A DNA stretch of 7,017 nucleotides from Gemmatimonadota bacterium (GTDB lineage Bacteria > Gemmatimonadota > Gemmatimonadetes > Gemmatimonadales > GWC2-71-9): contig JAEHDT010000190.1 of the NCBI GenBank assembly GCA_016880225.1, positions 1-7,017 of the forward strand, in the 5' to 3' direction. The position numbers and the translations under genes were made by a program. Below are positions 1-5,827 of this stretch, in pieces. Each line of letters opens with the position of its first letter. The first letter of the stretch is position 1. The notes under the pieces are model-generated. The model saw only the letters and a list, made by a program, of their open reading frames with translations. It did not search any database and was not told the DNA's origin.

Positions 1-41
1 TCCGTGCCCGCCGGTGGTGTTTCGTGCGTGCCGACGCTCAT
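1..41 (-). CDS. Start of the next complex I gene, probably nuoE (partial)
   Basis: The minus strand reads ATGA across the end of nuoD, so an ATG at position 41 overlaps the nuoD stop by 4 nt. This is the same junction type as nuoB/nuoC and nuoC/nuoD. Only 13 codons are visible (MSVGTHETPPAGT) before the window ends, and they show no domain. In the usual bacterial order A-B-C-D-E the next gene encodes the 24-kDa [2Fe-2S] subunit NuoE, whose N-terminus is variable, so the identity rests on position alone. There is no good ribosome binding site; translation would be coupled to nuoD. Another nuo gene could follow instead. Confidence 0.5.
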   Translation of the reverse strand, partial: MSVGTHETPPAGT

Positions 42-1318
42 CGGTCGATCTCGCCCATGACGATGTCGACCGACGCGTTGATCGCGATGAGATCGCTCAA
101 CAGATGCCCCTCCGCCATTTTGGGCAGCGCCGCGAGGTTCAGAAAGGACGGCGGCCGGATGCGCCACCGCACGGGTTTCGCGGTGCCGTCCGACACCAGA
201 TAGTTGCCCAGCTCGCCCTTGGGGTTCTCGATGCCGACGTACGCCTCGCCCACCGGCGCCTTCACGCCCTCCATGACCTGCTTGAAGTGATAGATCATCG
301 CTTCCATGTCGTTCATCGCCCGCGACTTGGGGGGGAGGATCAAGCGGGGATCGGCGACGTTCACTGGTCCGTCCGGGAGGCGCTCGAGTGCCTGCCGCAG
401 AATGCGGTTCGCCTGGGTGCACTCTTCGAGTCGCACCAGGTAGCGGTCGTACACGTCGCCGTGCTCACCCACTACCACGTCGAAGTCGTACGTCTCATAG
501 TCGAGATAAGGCTTGTCTTTGCGGACGTCGTACGGCACGCCGCTCGCCCGCAGCATGGGACCGGAGAGCGAATAGTTGGTCGCTTCGGCGGCCGTGAGAG
601 CGCCGACGCCCTGGGTACGGCCCACCCACACCGCGTTGCGCGTCAGCACCCGATCGATTTCGCGCAGCGTGCGGGGGAACGTCTCGGTGAAGTGCCGCAG
701 CCCCTCGACGAACTTGTCGGGGATGTCCGCCATCATCCCGCCGACCCGGGTCACGCTGGTGGTGAGGCGGGCGCCGGTCCACATCTCCTGGAGATTGTAG
801 ATGCGCTCACGTTCCTGAAACGCCCACAGGAACGGCGTGAACGCACCCAGGTCGATGGATGTGGTGCCGAGCCAGACCATGTGCGAGATGATGCGGCTCA
901 TCTCGCACGCGATGACCCGCAGCACGGTGCAGCGCGGCGTGATCTCGATCCCCATGAGCTTCTCCGCGGCGAGCGCGAAGCCGACGTTGTTCGCCATCGG
1001 GGAGAGATAGTCCGTGCGGTCGGTGAGGGGGATGATCTGATTGTAGTGACGGTACTCGCCGAGCTTCTCGAAGCCGGAGTGCAGGTATCCGATGTGCGGG
1101 ATGACGCGCACGACGGTCTCGCCGTCGAGCTCGACCACGAGGCGGAGCACGCCGTGCGTGGCGGGGTGCTGCGGCCCGATGTTGATCAGCATGTGCTCGC
1201 CCGCGAGCGCCGGCTCCGCCGCGTCACTGGGCGTGGCGGCGAGCGGCACGCGGGACGGGGACCCCTGCGCGTCCACGCCCGGCGTGGCGAGCTCGAGCTC
1301 GACGGTGCGCTTGCTCAT
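38..1318 (-). CDS. nuoD: NADH-quinone oxidoreductase subunit D (49-kDa subunit)
   Basis: This 426-residue protein is the 49-kDa subunit of complex I, related to [NiFe]-hydrogenase large subunits. With NuoB it forms the quinone-reduction chamber on the cytoplasmic side of the membrane. The motif GPQHPATHG lies at residues 48-56. His55 and Tyr104 (in DRTDY) are 49 residues apart, the same spacing as the quinone-binding His38 and Tyr87 of Thermus Nqo4 as I recall that sequence. Other family blocks are IGYLHSGFEKL (76-86), RASGVPYDVRK and the conserved C-terminus VMGEIDR. The ATG at 1318 was chosen because it overlaps the nuoC TGA by 4 nt; the frame stays open upstream, but that part has no NuoD similarity. 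About 40 Ala/Pro-rich residues precede the first conserved block, slightly more than in Thermus. The protein is intact, and the gene is separate from nuoC, unlike the fused nuoCD of E. coli. Confidence 0.97.
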   Translation of the reverse strand: MSKRTVELELATPGVDAQGSPSRVPLAATPSDAAEPALAGEHMLINIGPQHPATHGVLRLVVELDGETVVRVIPHIGYLHSGFEKLGEYRHYNQIIPLTDRTDYLSPMANNVGFALAAEKLMGIEITPRCTVLRVIACEMSRIISHMVWLGTTSIDLGAFTPFLWAFQERERIYNLQEMWTGARLTTSVTRVGGMMADIPDKFVEGLRHFTETFPRTLREIDRVLTRNAVWVGRTQGVGALTAAEATNYSLSGPMLRASGVPYDVRKDKPYLDYETYDFDVVVGEHGDVYDRYLVRLEECTQANRILRQALERLPDGPVNVADPRLILPPKSRAMNDMEAMIYHFKQVMEGVKAPVGEAYVGIENPKGELGNYLVSDGTAKPVRWRIRPPSFLNLAALPKMAEGHLLSDLIAINASVDIVMGEIDR

Positions 1319-1932
1319 TCGGACTCGGGAATCCTGCCCCGCTCGCCGTGGCGCAGCCGCTCGCGCATATCGGGCGGCAGCTCCTGATATGCCTCGGCGA
1401 TCGACAGCTCTTCCATCGAGTAGTGGGCCTCCGGATTCGCGGCGAGCGCCTGATGCACCTGTTCCGCGCGGCTGAACCGCCCCCGCAGCGGAAAGTCCTT
1501 CCGCAGGGGGTATCCCTCGGCGTACGTCTCCCACATCAGGATGCGGCGCAGATCGGGGTGGCCCTGGAAGGCGACGCCGAACATGTCGAACACTTCGCGC
1601 TCCAGCCAGTCGGCGCCGCGCCACAGCGGCACGACGGACTGCACCTCGAGTTCCTGGCGCGGGTCGAGCTCGACCTTCACGCGCAGATCGGCGTGGCGCC
1701 CGAGCGAGCGGAGGTTGTACACCACCTCGAGCGGGCGCTCGCGGTCGCGATACTCGACCGCCGTCACGTCGACGAGATAGTCGTACTCCTCGCCTGGCGT
1801 GTCCCGCAGCCACCGCATCACGTCGAGGAGGCGGTCCCGGGCGACGTACACGATGGTGTCGCCGCACGACTCGAGCCCGCGGCCGATCGCGTTGCCGAAG
1901 GTCGCTCGGAGTGCGTCGACCGAGGGGTTCAC
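1315..1932 (-). CDS. nuoC: NADH-quinone oxidoreductase subunit C (30-kDa subunit)
   Basis: This 205-residue protein is the 30-kDa peripheral-arm subunit of complex I. It has no cofactor and braces NuoD and NuoB. The family signature runs over residues 111-131: ERE, then DMFG at 116-119, then GHPDLRRI at 124-131. It is followed by the conserved YPLRKDFPLRG (141-151). The preceding alpha/beta domain includes YDYLVDVTAVEY (50-61). A tail of about 54 residues follows the signature, as is common in the family. The GTG at 1932 was chosen as start because GTGA overlaps the nuoB stop by 4 nt and the reading frame upstream has no similarity to NuoC. A much longer open frame reaching 2235 exists but is GC-driven. 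No Shine-Dalgarno is seen, so translation is probably coupled to nuoB. Confidence 0.95.
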   Translation of the reverse strand: MNPSVDALRATFGNAIGRGLESCGDTIVYVARDRLLDVMRWLRDTPGEEYDYLVDVTAVEYRDRERPLEVVYNLRSLGRHADLRVKVELDPRQELEVQSVVPLWRGADWLEREVFDMFGVAFQGHPDLRRILMWETYAEGYPLRKDFPLRGRFSRAEQVHQALAANPEAHYSMEELSIAEAYQELPPDMRERLRHGERGRIPESE

Positions 1933-2549
1933 GCCGAGCGGAACTGGTGGATGGAGTTCCCGAACGGCTCCGAGACCTCGTCGATCTGCTCGGGCGGGAG
2001 CCGCAACCCGTGCTCGTCGAGTGGCTGCTCGTCGCGGCGCGGCACGCGGTCGAACAGCGATTCGCCCCGGATCTTCTTGTGCAACAGCAGGACGCCGTAC
2101 AACAGCCCCTCGGGGCGCGGCGGGCAGCCCGGCACGTACACGTCCACCGGCACGATCGTGTCGATTCCCTGCACCATCGCGTAGTTGTCGAAGATACCGC
2201 CGGTGGAGGCGCAGGCCCCCATCGAGATCACCCACTTGGGCTGCGGCATCTGATCGTAAATGCGGCGGATCACAGGGGCCAGTTTGAACGGCAACCGGCC
2301 CGCGCAGATCAGCACGTCCGCCTGGCGCGGCGAGAACGCCTGACGCTCCATGCCGAAGCGAGCGAAGTCATAGCGGCTCGCCGCCGTCGCCATGAACTCG
2401 ATGGCGCAGCAGGCGGTGCCGAACGGCATCGGCCAGAGTGAATTCGCCCGCGACGAATTCACCGCCCAATCGACCAGGTGCTGCATCTTGGCGAGCAGGT
2501 AGTTGGGGCTCTGGCCGGCCACTTCCTTCGTCTCGATCACGCGCTTCAT
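1929..2549 (-). CDS. nuoB: NADH-quinone oxidoreductase subunit B (N2 cluster subunit)
   Basis: This 206-residue protein carries the terminal [4Fe-4S] cluster N2, which passes electrons to quinone in complex I. All four expected cysteines are present: the tandem pair Cys47-Cys48 in FGTACCAIEF, Cys113 in SMGACASTGG and Cys142 in VPGCPPRPE. The spacing equals that of E. coli NuoB (63, 64, 129, 158). The block ICAGRLPFK at 81-89 is a known variant of the family's AGT-type motif. The ATG at 2549 gives a normal N-terminus and lies 4 nt after the nuoA stop; an in-frame start further upstream would run into nuoA and add residues without similarity. A weak GGGA lies about 10 nt upstream. The C-terminal tail (about 162-206) is variable and acidic to polar. 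Confidence 0.97.
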   Translation of the reverse strand: MKRVIETKEVAGQSPNYLLAKMQHLVDWAVNSSRANSLWPMPFGTACCAIEFMATAASRYDFARFGMERQAFSPRQADVLICAGRLPFKLAPVIRRIYDQMPQPKWVISMGACASTGGIFDNYAMVQGIDTIVPVDVYVPGCPPRPEGLLYGVLLLHKKIRGESLFDRVPRRDEQPLDEHGLRLPPEQIDEVSEPFGNSIHQFRSA

Positions 2550-2553
2550 GGCG

Positions 2554-2925
2554 TCAATCCCATTCGAGGGCCCCGCGCTTCCACACGTACACATATCCCG
2601 CGGCGAGGATTACCATGAAGACCAGCATCTCGACCAGCAGGAACCCGGTGCTCGGTCCCCCGCCTCCACCCCAGAAGATGGTGCCCCAGGGGATCAGGAA
2701 CACCGTTTCGATGTCGAAGACGATGAACAGCATCGCCACGAGATAGAACTTCACGGAGAAGCGCTCGTGCGCGGTGCCGAGCGGCGGCATGCCGCTTTCG
2801 TACGGCATGTCCTTGAGGGCGGTGGGACGGCGCGGTGCGAGCAGATGCGACAGCCCGATCAACACGCCCGCGTTGAGCGCCACGAAACCAAGCAGGAGGA
2901 GGAAGGAGAGATAGGGCTGGTTCAT
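2554..2925 (-). CDS. nuoA: NADH-quinone oxidoreductase subunit A
   Basis: This 123-residue membrane subunit of complex I sits where the peripheral arm meets the membrane arm. It has three predicted helices at about 5-29, 58-80 and 95-115. The conserved loop PYESGMPPLG (41-50) is followed by the signature RFSVKFYLVAMLFIVFDIE (55-73), with Asp71 and Glu73 in helix 2. The first loop has Ser where many homologues have Cys; E. coli NuoA also has Ser. An odd run of five glycines (86-90) lies between helices 2 and 3. The ATG at 2925 is my choice: it starts right before helix 1 and lies downstream of the predicted transcription start. A GTG at 2970 with AAGG seven nt upstream would add 15 residues and cannot be excluded. 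It is the first gene of the operon. Confidence 0.95.
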   Translation of the reverse strand: MNQPYLSFLLLLGFVALNAGVLIGLSHLLAPRRPTALKDMPYESGMPPLGTAHERFSVKFYLVAMLFIVFDIETVFLIPWGTIFWGGGGGPSTGFLLVEMLVFMVILAAGYVYVWKRGALEWD

Positions 2926-2931
2926 GAGTTC

Positions 2932-2945
2932 GTGAAAAAATTCAC
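2932..2945. promoter_or_regulatory. Candidate CRP/FNR-family operator in the nuoA leader
   Basis: The 14-bp sequence is GTGA-AAAAAT-TCAC, a dyad with exactly the GTGA-N6-TCAC core bound by CRP-type regulators. It can also be read as 5-bp arms (GTGAA/TTCAC) around four bases. It lies 6 bp upstream of the nuoA ATG and roughly +6 to +19 from the start site implied by the predicted promoter, a position that would favour repression. If the GTG at 2970 is the true nuoA start, the dyad is inside the coding region. No regulator gene is in the window, so the binding protein is unknown. A chance palindrome is possible. Confidence 0.35.
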
Positions 2946-2957
2946 TTAACCCGCCGA

Positions 2958-2986
2958 AACGTATTCGCACACCGCACCCTTGTCAA
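2958..2986 (-). promoter_or_regulatory. Predicted sigma70-type promoter for the nuo operon
   Basis: On the minus strand a perfect -35 hexamer TTGACA (2986-2981) is followed after 17 bp by TACGTT (2963-2958). The latter matches the -10 consensus TATAAT at positions 1, 2 and 6. Transcription would start near 2951, leaving a leader of roughly 25 nt before the nuoA ATG at 2925. This supports that ATG over the GTG at 2970, which would lie upstream of the transcript. The region is AT-richer than its surroundings. The same bases contain an AAGG that could instead serve as a ribosome binding site for the GTG. Confidence 0.5.
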
Positions 2987-3008
2987 CCGAATCGAGTGGC
3001 GTAAGTAT
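2980..3008 (+). promoter_or_regulatory. Possible weak promoter for dcd overlapping the nuo -35 box
   Basis: On the plus strand TTGTCA (2980-2985, five of six matches to the -35 consensus) is followed after 17 bp by AAGTAT (3003-3008, three of six matches to the -10). The -35 lies on the same base pairs as the -35 of the opposite nuo promoter, because TTGTCAA and TTGACAA are reverse complements. It would start transcription near 3015 and give a short leader to dcd. It competes with the TATATT-based proposal closer to the gene. Confidence 0.25.
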
Positions 3009-3020
3009 CGATGCCGCCGA

Positions 3021-3026
3021 TATATT
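3021..3026 (+). promoter_or_regulatory. -10 box suggesting a leaderless dcd transcript
   Basis: TATATT matches the -10 consensus at five of six positions and ends 8 nt before the dcd ATG at 3035. A start site the usual 6-8 nt downstream would fall at or just before the ATG, giving an mRNA with almost no leader. This fits the absence of any Shine-Dalgarno sequence in the C-rich stretch before the ATG. No good -35 is found at 15-19 bp spacing, which weakens the case. Confidence 0.4.
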
Positions 3027-3034
3027 GCCGCCCC

Positions 3035-3595
3035 ATGTCCATCAAGTCCGATCGCTGGATCCGGCGTATGGCCACCGCTCACGGCATGATCGAACCGTTC
3101 GCCGAGAACCAGGTGCGCAGCGGCGTGATTTCCTACGGCGTCTCGTCGTACGGCTACGACATGCGTGTGGCGCCGGAGTTCAAAATCTTCACCAACGCGC
3201 TCTCCGCGGTGGTCGATCCCAAGCGCTTCGACCCAAGGTCCTTCGTCGAGTTCACGGGCGAGGTCTGCATCGTGCCGCCCAACTCGTTCGCGCTGGCGCG
3301 CTCCGTCGAGTACTTCCGCATCCCCCGCAACGTCCTGACGATCTGCGTCGGCAAGAGCACCTACGCGCGCTGCGGCATCATCACGAACGTGACGCCGTTC
3401 GAGCCGGAGTGGGAGGGCTTCGTCACGCTCGAGATCTCGAACACCACGCCGCTCCCCGCCCGCATCTACGCGGACGAAGGCATCGCCCAGGTGCTGTTCT
3501 TCACCTGCGACGAAGGCGACGAGTGCGAAGTCAGCTACAAGGACAAGAAGGGGAAGTACCAAGCGCAGCAGGGCATCACCTTGCCGAGGCTCTAG
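3035..3595 (+). CDS. dcd: dCTP deaminase
   Basis: This 186-residue cytoplasmic enzyme hydrolyses dCTP to dUTP and ammonia, feeding dUMP to thymidylate synthase. It acts as a homotrimer of the dUTPase fold. Visible blocks are SIKSDRWIRRMA at the start, SSYGYDMR (37-44), PPNSFALARSVEYFRIP (81-97), GKSTYARCG (106-114), PFEPEWEGFVTLEISN (121-136) and GKYQAQQG (173-180). By comparison with E. coli Dcd, Ser108, Arg112 and Glu133 correspond to Ser111, Arg115 and the catalytic Glu138. Length and N-terminus fit the ATG at 3035; an in-frame ATG at 3011 adds eight residues without similarity. Whether it is monofunctional or also has dUTPase activity cannot be told by eye. It is divergent from nuoA, and its last 20 bp overlap the convergent DUF2339 gene. 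Confidence 0.97.
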   Translation: MSIKSDRWIRRMATAHGMIEPFAENQVRSGVISYGVSSYGYDMRVAPEFKIFTNALSAVVDPKRFDPRSFVEFTGEVCIVPPNSFALARSVEYFRIPRNVLTICVGKSTYARCGIITNVTPFEPEWEGFVTLEISNTTPLPARIYADEGIAQVLFFTCDEGDECEVSYKDKKGKYQAQQGITLPRL

Positions 3596-5372
3596 CCTTC
3601 TTGTTGTACGCGTAGGCGACCGCCAGAGCGATCAGCGCGAGCGCCAGGAACGAGGCGATGCGGTACAGCGCCTCGAGATTGGACAGATCGTACAGCACGA
3701 TCTTGAGCCCCGCCCCGGCCGCGACCACCAGGCCCGCCGAGCGGACGTCCTTGCGGTCGCGCTGGAAGCCCAGCCGCACCAGAGCTCCGGCGTACACGAG
3801 CCAGAAGACGCTCAACGCGAGATCGCCGGCGAGCGGCGTGCGACGGCCGAAGTAGCGCTGCAGCTCGACCGAGCCTCCCGCGAAGATCGCCGCCCCGCAC
3901 AGCACCCACAGCAGCTCGCTTCCTCGATCGGCCCGACTCCACTGGCGCGCGGCGACGGCGCAGCCCGCGACGTAGCCGTACAGCGCGAGCGCCCACGCGT
4001 CGGTGAACGCGGGCGCCGCGCCGCTTCTCGACCAGAGGGCGACCCCGAACAGGCAGGGGAACGTGATGAACGCGAGCCCCAGCGAGGCAACTCGCCCTCC
4101 CGGCCGGCCGGCGCCCTGCTCCGCTGCGAGCGCGACGAGGGTGAGCGCCGTCCAGCCGGCCGCGACGGCCGGGGGGCTCGCCTGCACGGCCAGGGCGCAC
4201 GCCGCGAGGGCGAATCCCAGCACGAGATGGGGGGCCGCACGGCGCATCCACCCGGCGGCTAGGTACGCCCCCGCGAGCGCGGCCGGCACGACCAGCGGCA
4301 GCCGTGGGAGCGGGTGCAGGATGGCGATGAGTACGAAGGGATTGGCGACGAACAGCAGCGCTTCTTCGACGGGATGGAGCGGGTCGCCGTCGAGCTGCTG
4401 CCACCAGAGCAGCGCCGCCACCGCGACGAGCGCCGCCTGGGCGAGCCCGAAGCGCGGGCCCGCGTTCCCGATCTGGGCCAGCGCCAGTGCCAAGAGAATC
4501 CAGGCGAGCGCCACGGCCCCGAGCCGCGCCTCGGGCCAGGCACGCCGCCGGGTTACGTGGAGGGTGAGCAGGGCGCCGCCGGCCAGAAACCAGCACCCCA
4601 GTGCGGTAACGAGCGCCTGCTCGGCGCCGATCGCCGCGAGGAGGAAGTAGCCGAGCAGGGCCAGGTCGTACGTGCGCCGCCACGTCATCGTGTAGGCGAG
4701 CAGCCCCGTGCCGAGGCCGATAACCTCCAGGTAGCCGAGGAACACCTCGGGATGGGGCTCGAGGGGCGGCAGCAGGATCGGCGCGAGGTACGCGCCGGCC
4801 AGCGCCCAGATCGCCAACCCTTCGATCTCGTGCCGCAGGGCGAGCAGGATGACGACGACGGTGCAGGCGGCGAGCAGCACGACGCCGACACGCCGCTCGA
4901 TCAAAGCGTACGGCCCGGCCGCGGCCCACAGGCCCAGGTATGCCAGGCCGCCGCCCGCTCCGATCATCGCCGCCCCGTAGCGCCGCATGCCGCCGCGGAT
5001 CCGGGCCTCGCCCCACGCCGCGAGCCCGACTCCCGCGACCACCGCGAGCAGCGAACGCACCGGCGGCGAGATCCAGCCCTGATCGATGGCGTACTTCAGG
5101 AAGAACCCGGTGGCCGCGAGCAGCGCGAGCACCCCGACCACCAGCAGGCCGCGCTGGCCGAACCACTGCTCGAGGTCCTGGACGCCCGGCCGGGGGTGCG
5201 GGCGCGACGGCAGCAGACCTGGAGTGGTGGCCGGTGGAGCGGTAGGCAGTCGGGGCACGGGGACCGGCCGCTCGGCGCCGGCGCCGGGGGCGGCCCGCCG
5301 CCGCATCATTTGTTCGAGGACTTCGACCCGCCGCTCGAGCCGCTGCAGCTCGTCGCGCTGCTCGTCGCTCAC
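3576..5372 (-). CDS. DUF2339 family multi-pass membrane protein
   Basis: This 598-residue protein is of unknown function. Residues 3-26 form a short charged coiled coil (Leu9, Leu12, Val16, Leu19), followed by a Pro/Ala-rich linker (27-64). From about 75 to the end there are roughly 17-18 hydrophobic helices. The DUF2339 hallmarks are EQWFGQRGLLVVGVLALLA (68-86) with FFLKYAIDQGWISPPVR (90-106), and near the C-terminus LKIVLYDLSNLEALYRIASF, then a last helix ending in AYAYNKK. Family members are large inner-membrane proteins of unknown biochemistry. The GTG at 5372 is the start because GTGA overlaps the stop of the upstream small membrane-protein gene by 4 nt, with no Shine-Dalgarno, which implies coupled translation. 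The 3' end runs 20 bp into the convergent dcd gene. The gene looks full length and intact. Confidence 0.9.
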   Translation of the reverse strand: MSDEQRDELQRLERRVEVLEQMMRRRAAPGAGAERPVPVPRLPTAPPATTPGLLPSRPHPRPGVQDLEQWFGQRGLLVVGVLALLAATGFFLKYAIDQGWISPPVRSLLAVVAGVGLAAWGEARIRGGMRRYGAAMIGAGGGLAYLGLWAAAGPYALIERRVGVVLLAACTVVVILLALRHEIEGLAIWALAGAYLAPILLPPLEPHPEVFLGYLEVIGLGTGLLAYTMTWRRTYDLALLGYFLLAAIGAEQALVTALGCWFLAGGALLTLHVTRRRAWPEARLGAVALAWILLALALAQIGNAGPRFGLAQAALVAVAALLWWQQLDGDPLHPVEEALLFVANPFVLIAILHPLPRLPLVVPAALAGAYLAAGWMRRAAPHLVLGFALAACALAVQASPPAVAAGWTALTLVALAAEQGAGRPGGRVASLGLAFITFPCLFGVALWSRSGAAPAFTDAWALALYGYVAGCAVAARQWSRADRGSELLWVLCGAAIFAGGSVELQRYFGRRTPLAGDLALSVFWLVYAGALVRLGFQRDRKDVRSAGLVVAAGAGLKIVLYDLSNLEALYRIASFLALALIALAVAYAYNKKARASAR

Positions 5373-5791
5373 TGCTGAGCGGCCGGCGAGCGCGATCCGA
5401 AGACGGTGATGACGAGGGTCGCCGCGGCGAGGATGGCGAGGTCCGGCGCCCAGCCGAGCTCGGTCCGCGGGACCGCCATCTGGAGGGTGTTCATCACGAA
5501 GTCGAACGCGCCGATCAGGAGGCCCAGCAACACCGTCGCACGGAGCGGCCGGCCCAGTTGCGCCAGCACACTACCGGAGACGAGGGCCACCGCCCCCTGC
5601 CCCGCGGCGATCGCCATCGTCACCGCCACGTCATCGAACAGCGTGCGCCAGAATTCGTGGGGGCGGGGGTGGTAGCTGAAGAACCACGTGTGAATGAGGG
5701 AAACCGCCACGCCGGCCACCGCCGCACAGAGCGTGGCCCAGACCGCGTAGCCGATCACGATCCTCATGCGGTCGCCGGTGTCGCCAGCCAT
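5369..5791 (-). CDS. Small four-helix membrane protein of unknown function
   Basis: This 140-residue protein is not one I recognise. It has four hydrophobic segments at about 10-32, 54-76, 84-107 and 115-131. The first loop is aromatic and His-rich (HTWFFSYHPRPHEFW, 34-48), and FDFVMNTLQM lies in the third helix. The layout resembles small integral membrane proteins with paired helices, but no catalytic motif is evident and no cleavable signal is seen. The ATG at 5791 is used; a second ATG at 5767 would remove eight polar residues and fits the membrane start equally well. Neither has a Shine-Dalgarno. The gene lies 36 nt after the M28 peptidase and overlaps the DUF2339 start by 4 nt. A partner role for the DUF2339 protein is inferred from this coupling only. 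Confidence 0.75.
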   Translation of the reverse strand: MAGDTGDRMRIVIGYAVWATLCAAVAGVAVSLIHTWFFSYHPRPHEFWRTLFDDVAVTMAIAAGQGAVALVSGSVLAQLGRPLRATVLLGLLIGAFDFVMNTLQMAVPRTELGWAPDLAILAAATLVITVFGSRSPAAQQ

Positions 5792-5827
5792 GGGGCTAAT
5801 GTGGCCGCTCCGGCGAGACCTCGCTAG

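Noticed and set aside
14..1387. Long plus-strand open frame of 457 residues opposite nuoD
   Set aside because: It is the antisense shadow of nuoD in high-GC DNA. Its product is rich in Arg, His, Asp and Val with no recognisable domain, while the opposite strand encodes an intact, conserved NuoD.
1933..2235. Upstream extension of the nuoC open frame
   Set aside because: It overlaps nuoB in another frame, is Arg/Ala-rich without NuoC similarity, and the GTG at 1932 gives the normal family length.
2942..3562. Minus-strand open frame of 206 residues opposite dcd
   Set aside because: It covers the conserved dcd gene in antisense and has no family features.
3587..3598. Dyad AGGC-TCTA-GCCT at the dcd stop as a rho-independent terminator
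   Set aside because: The stem is only 4 bp (one more with a G-T pair), and it is followed by TCTTGTTGT rather than a T-run; on the other strand there is no T-run at all.
4314..5378. Plus-strand open frame of 354 residues opposite the DUF2339 gene
   Set aside because: The translation is a low-complexity Arg/Gly/Pro/Gln-rich string, typical of an antisense frame; the minus strand gives a coherent polytopic membrane protein.
5813..5824. Palindrome GCGAG-AC-CTCGC between the M28 gene and the small membrane gene
   Set aside because: Five-bp GC-rich arms with a two-base centre are expected by chance in DNA of this composition. There is no T-run and no sign of a promoter in the 36-nt gap.
5792..5827. 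A promoter for the small membrane gene (CACATT six nt before the ATG)
   Set aside because: The box matches the -10 consensus at only three of six positions and has no -35 at a workable spacing; read-through from the M28 gene is simpler.
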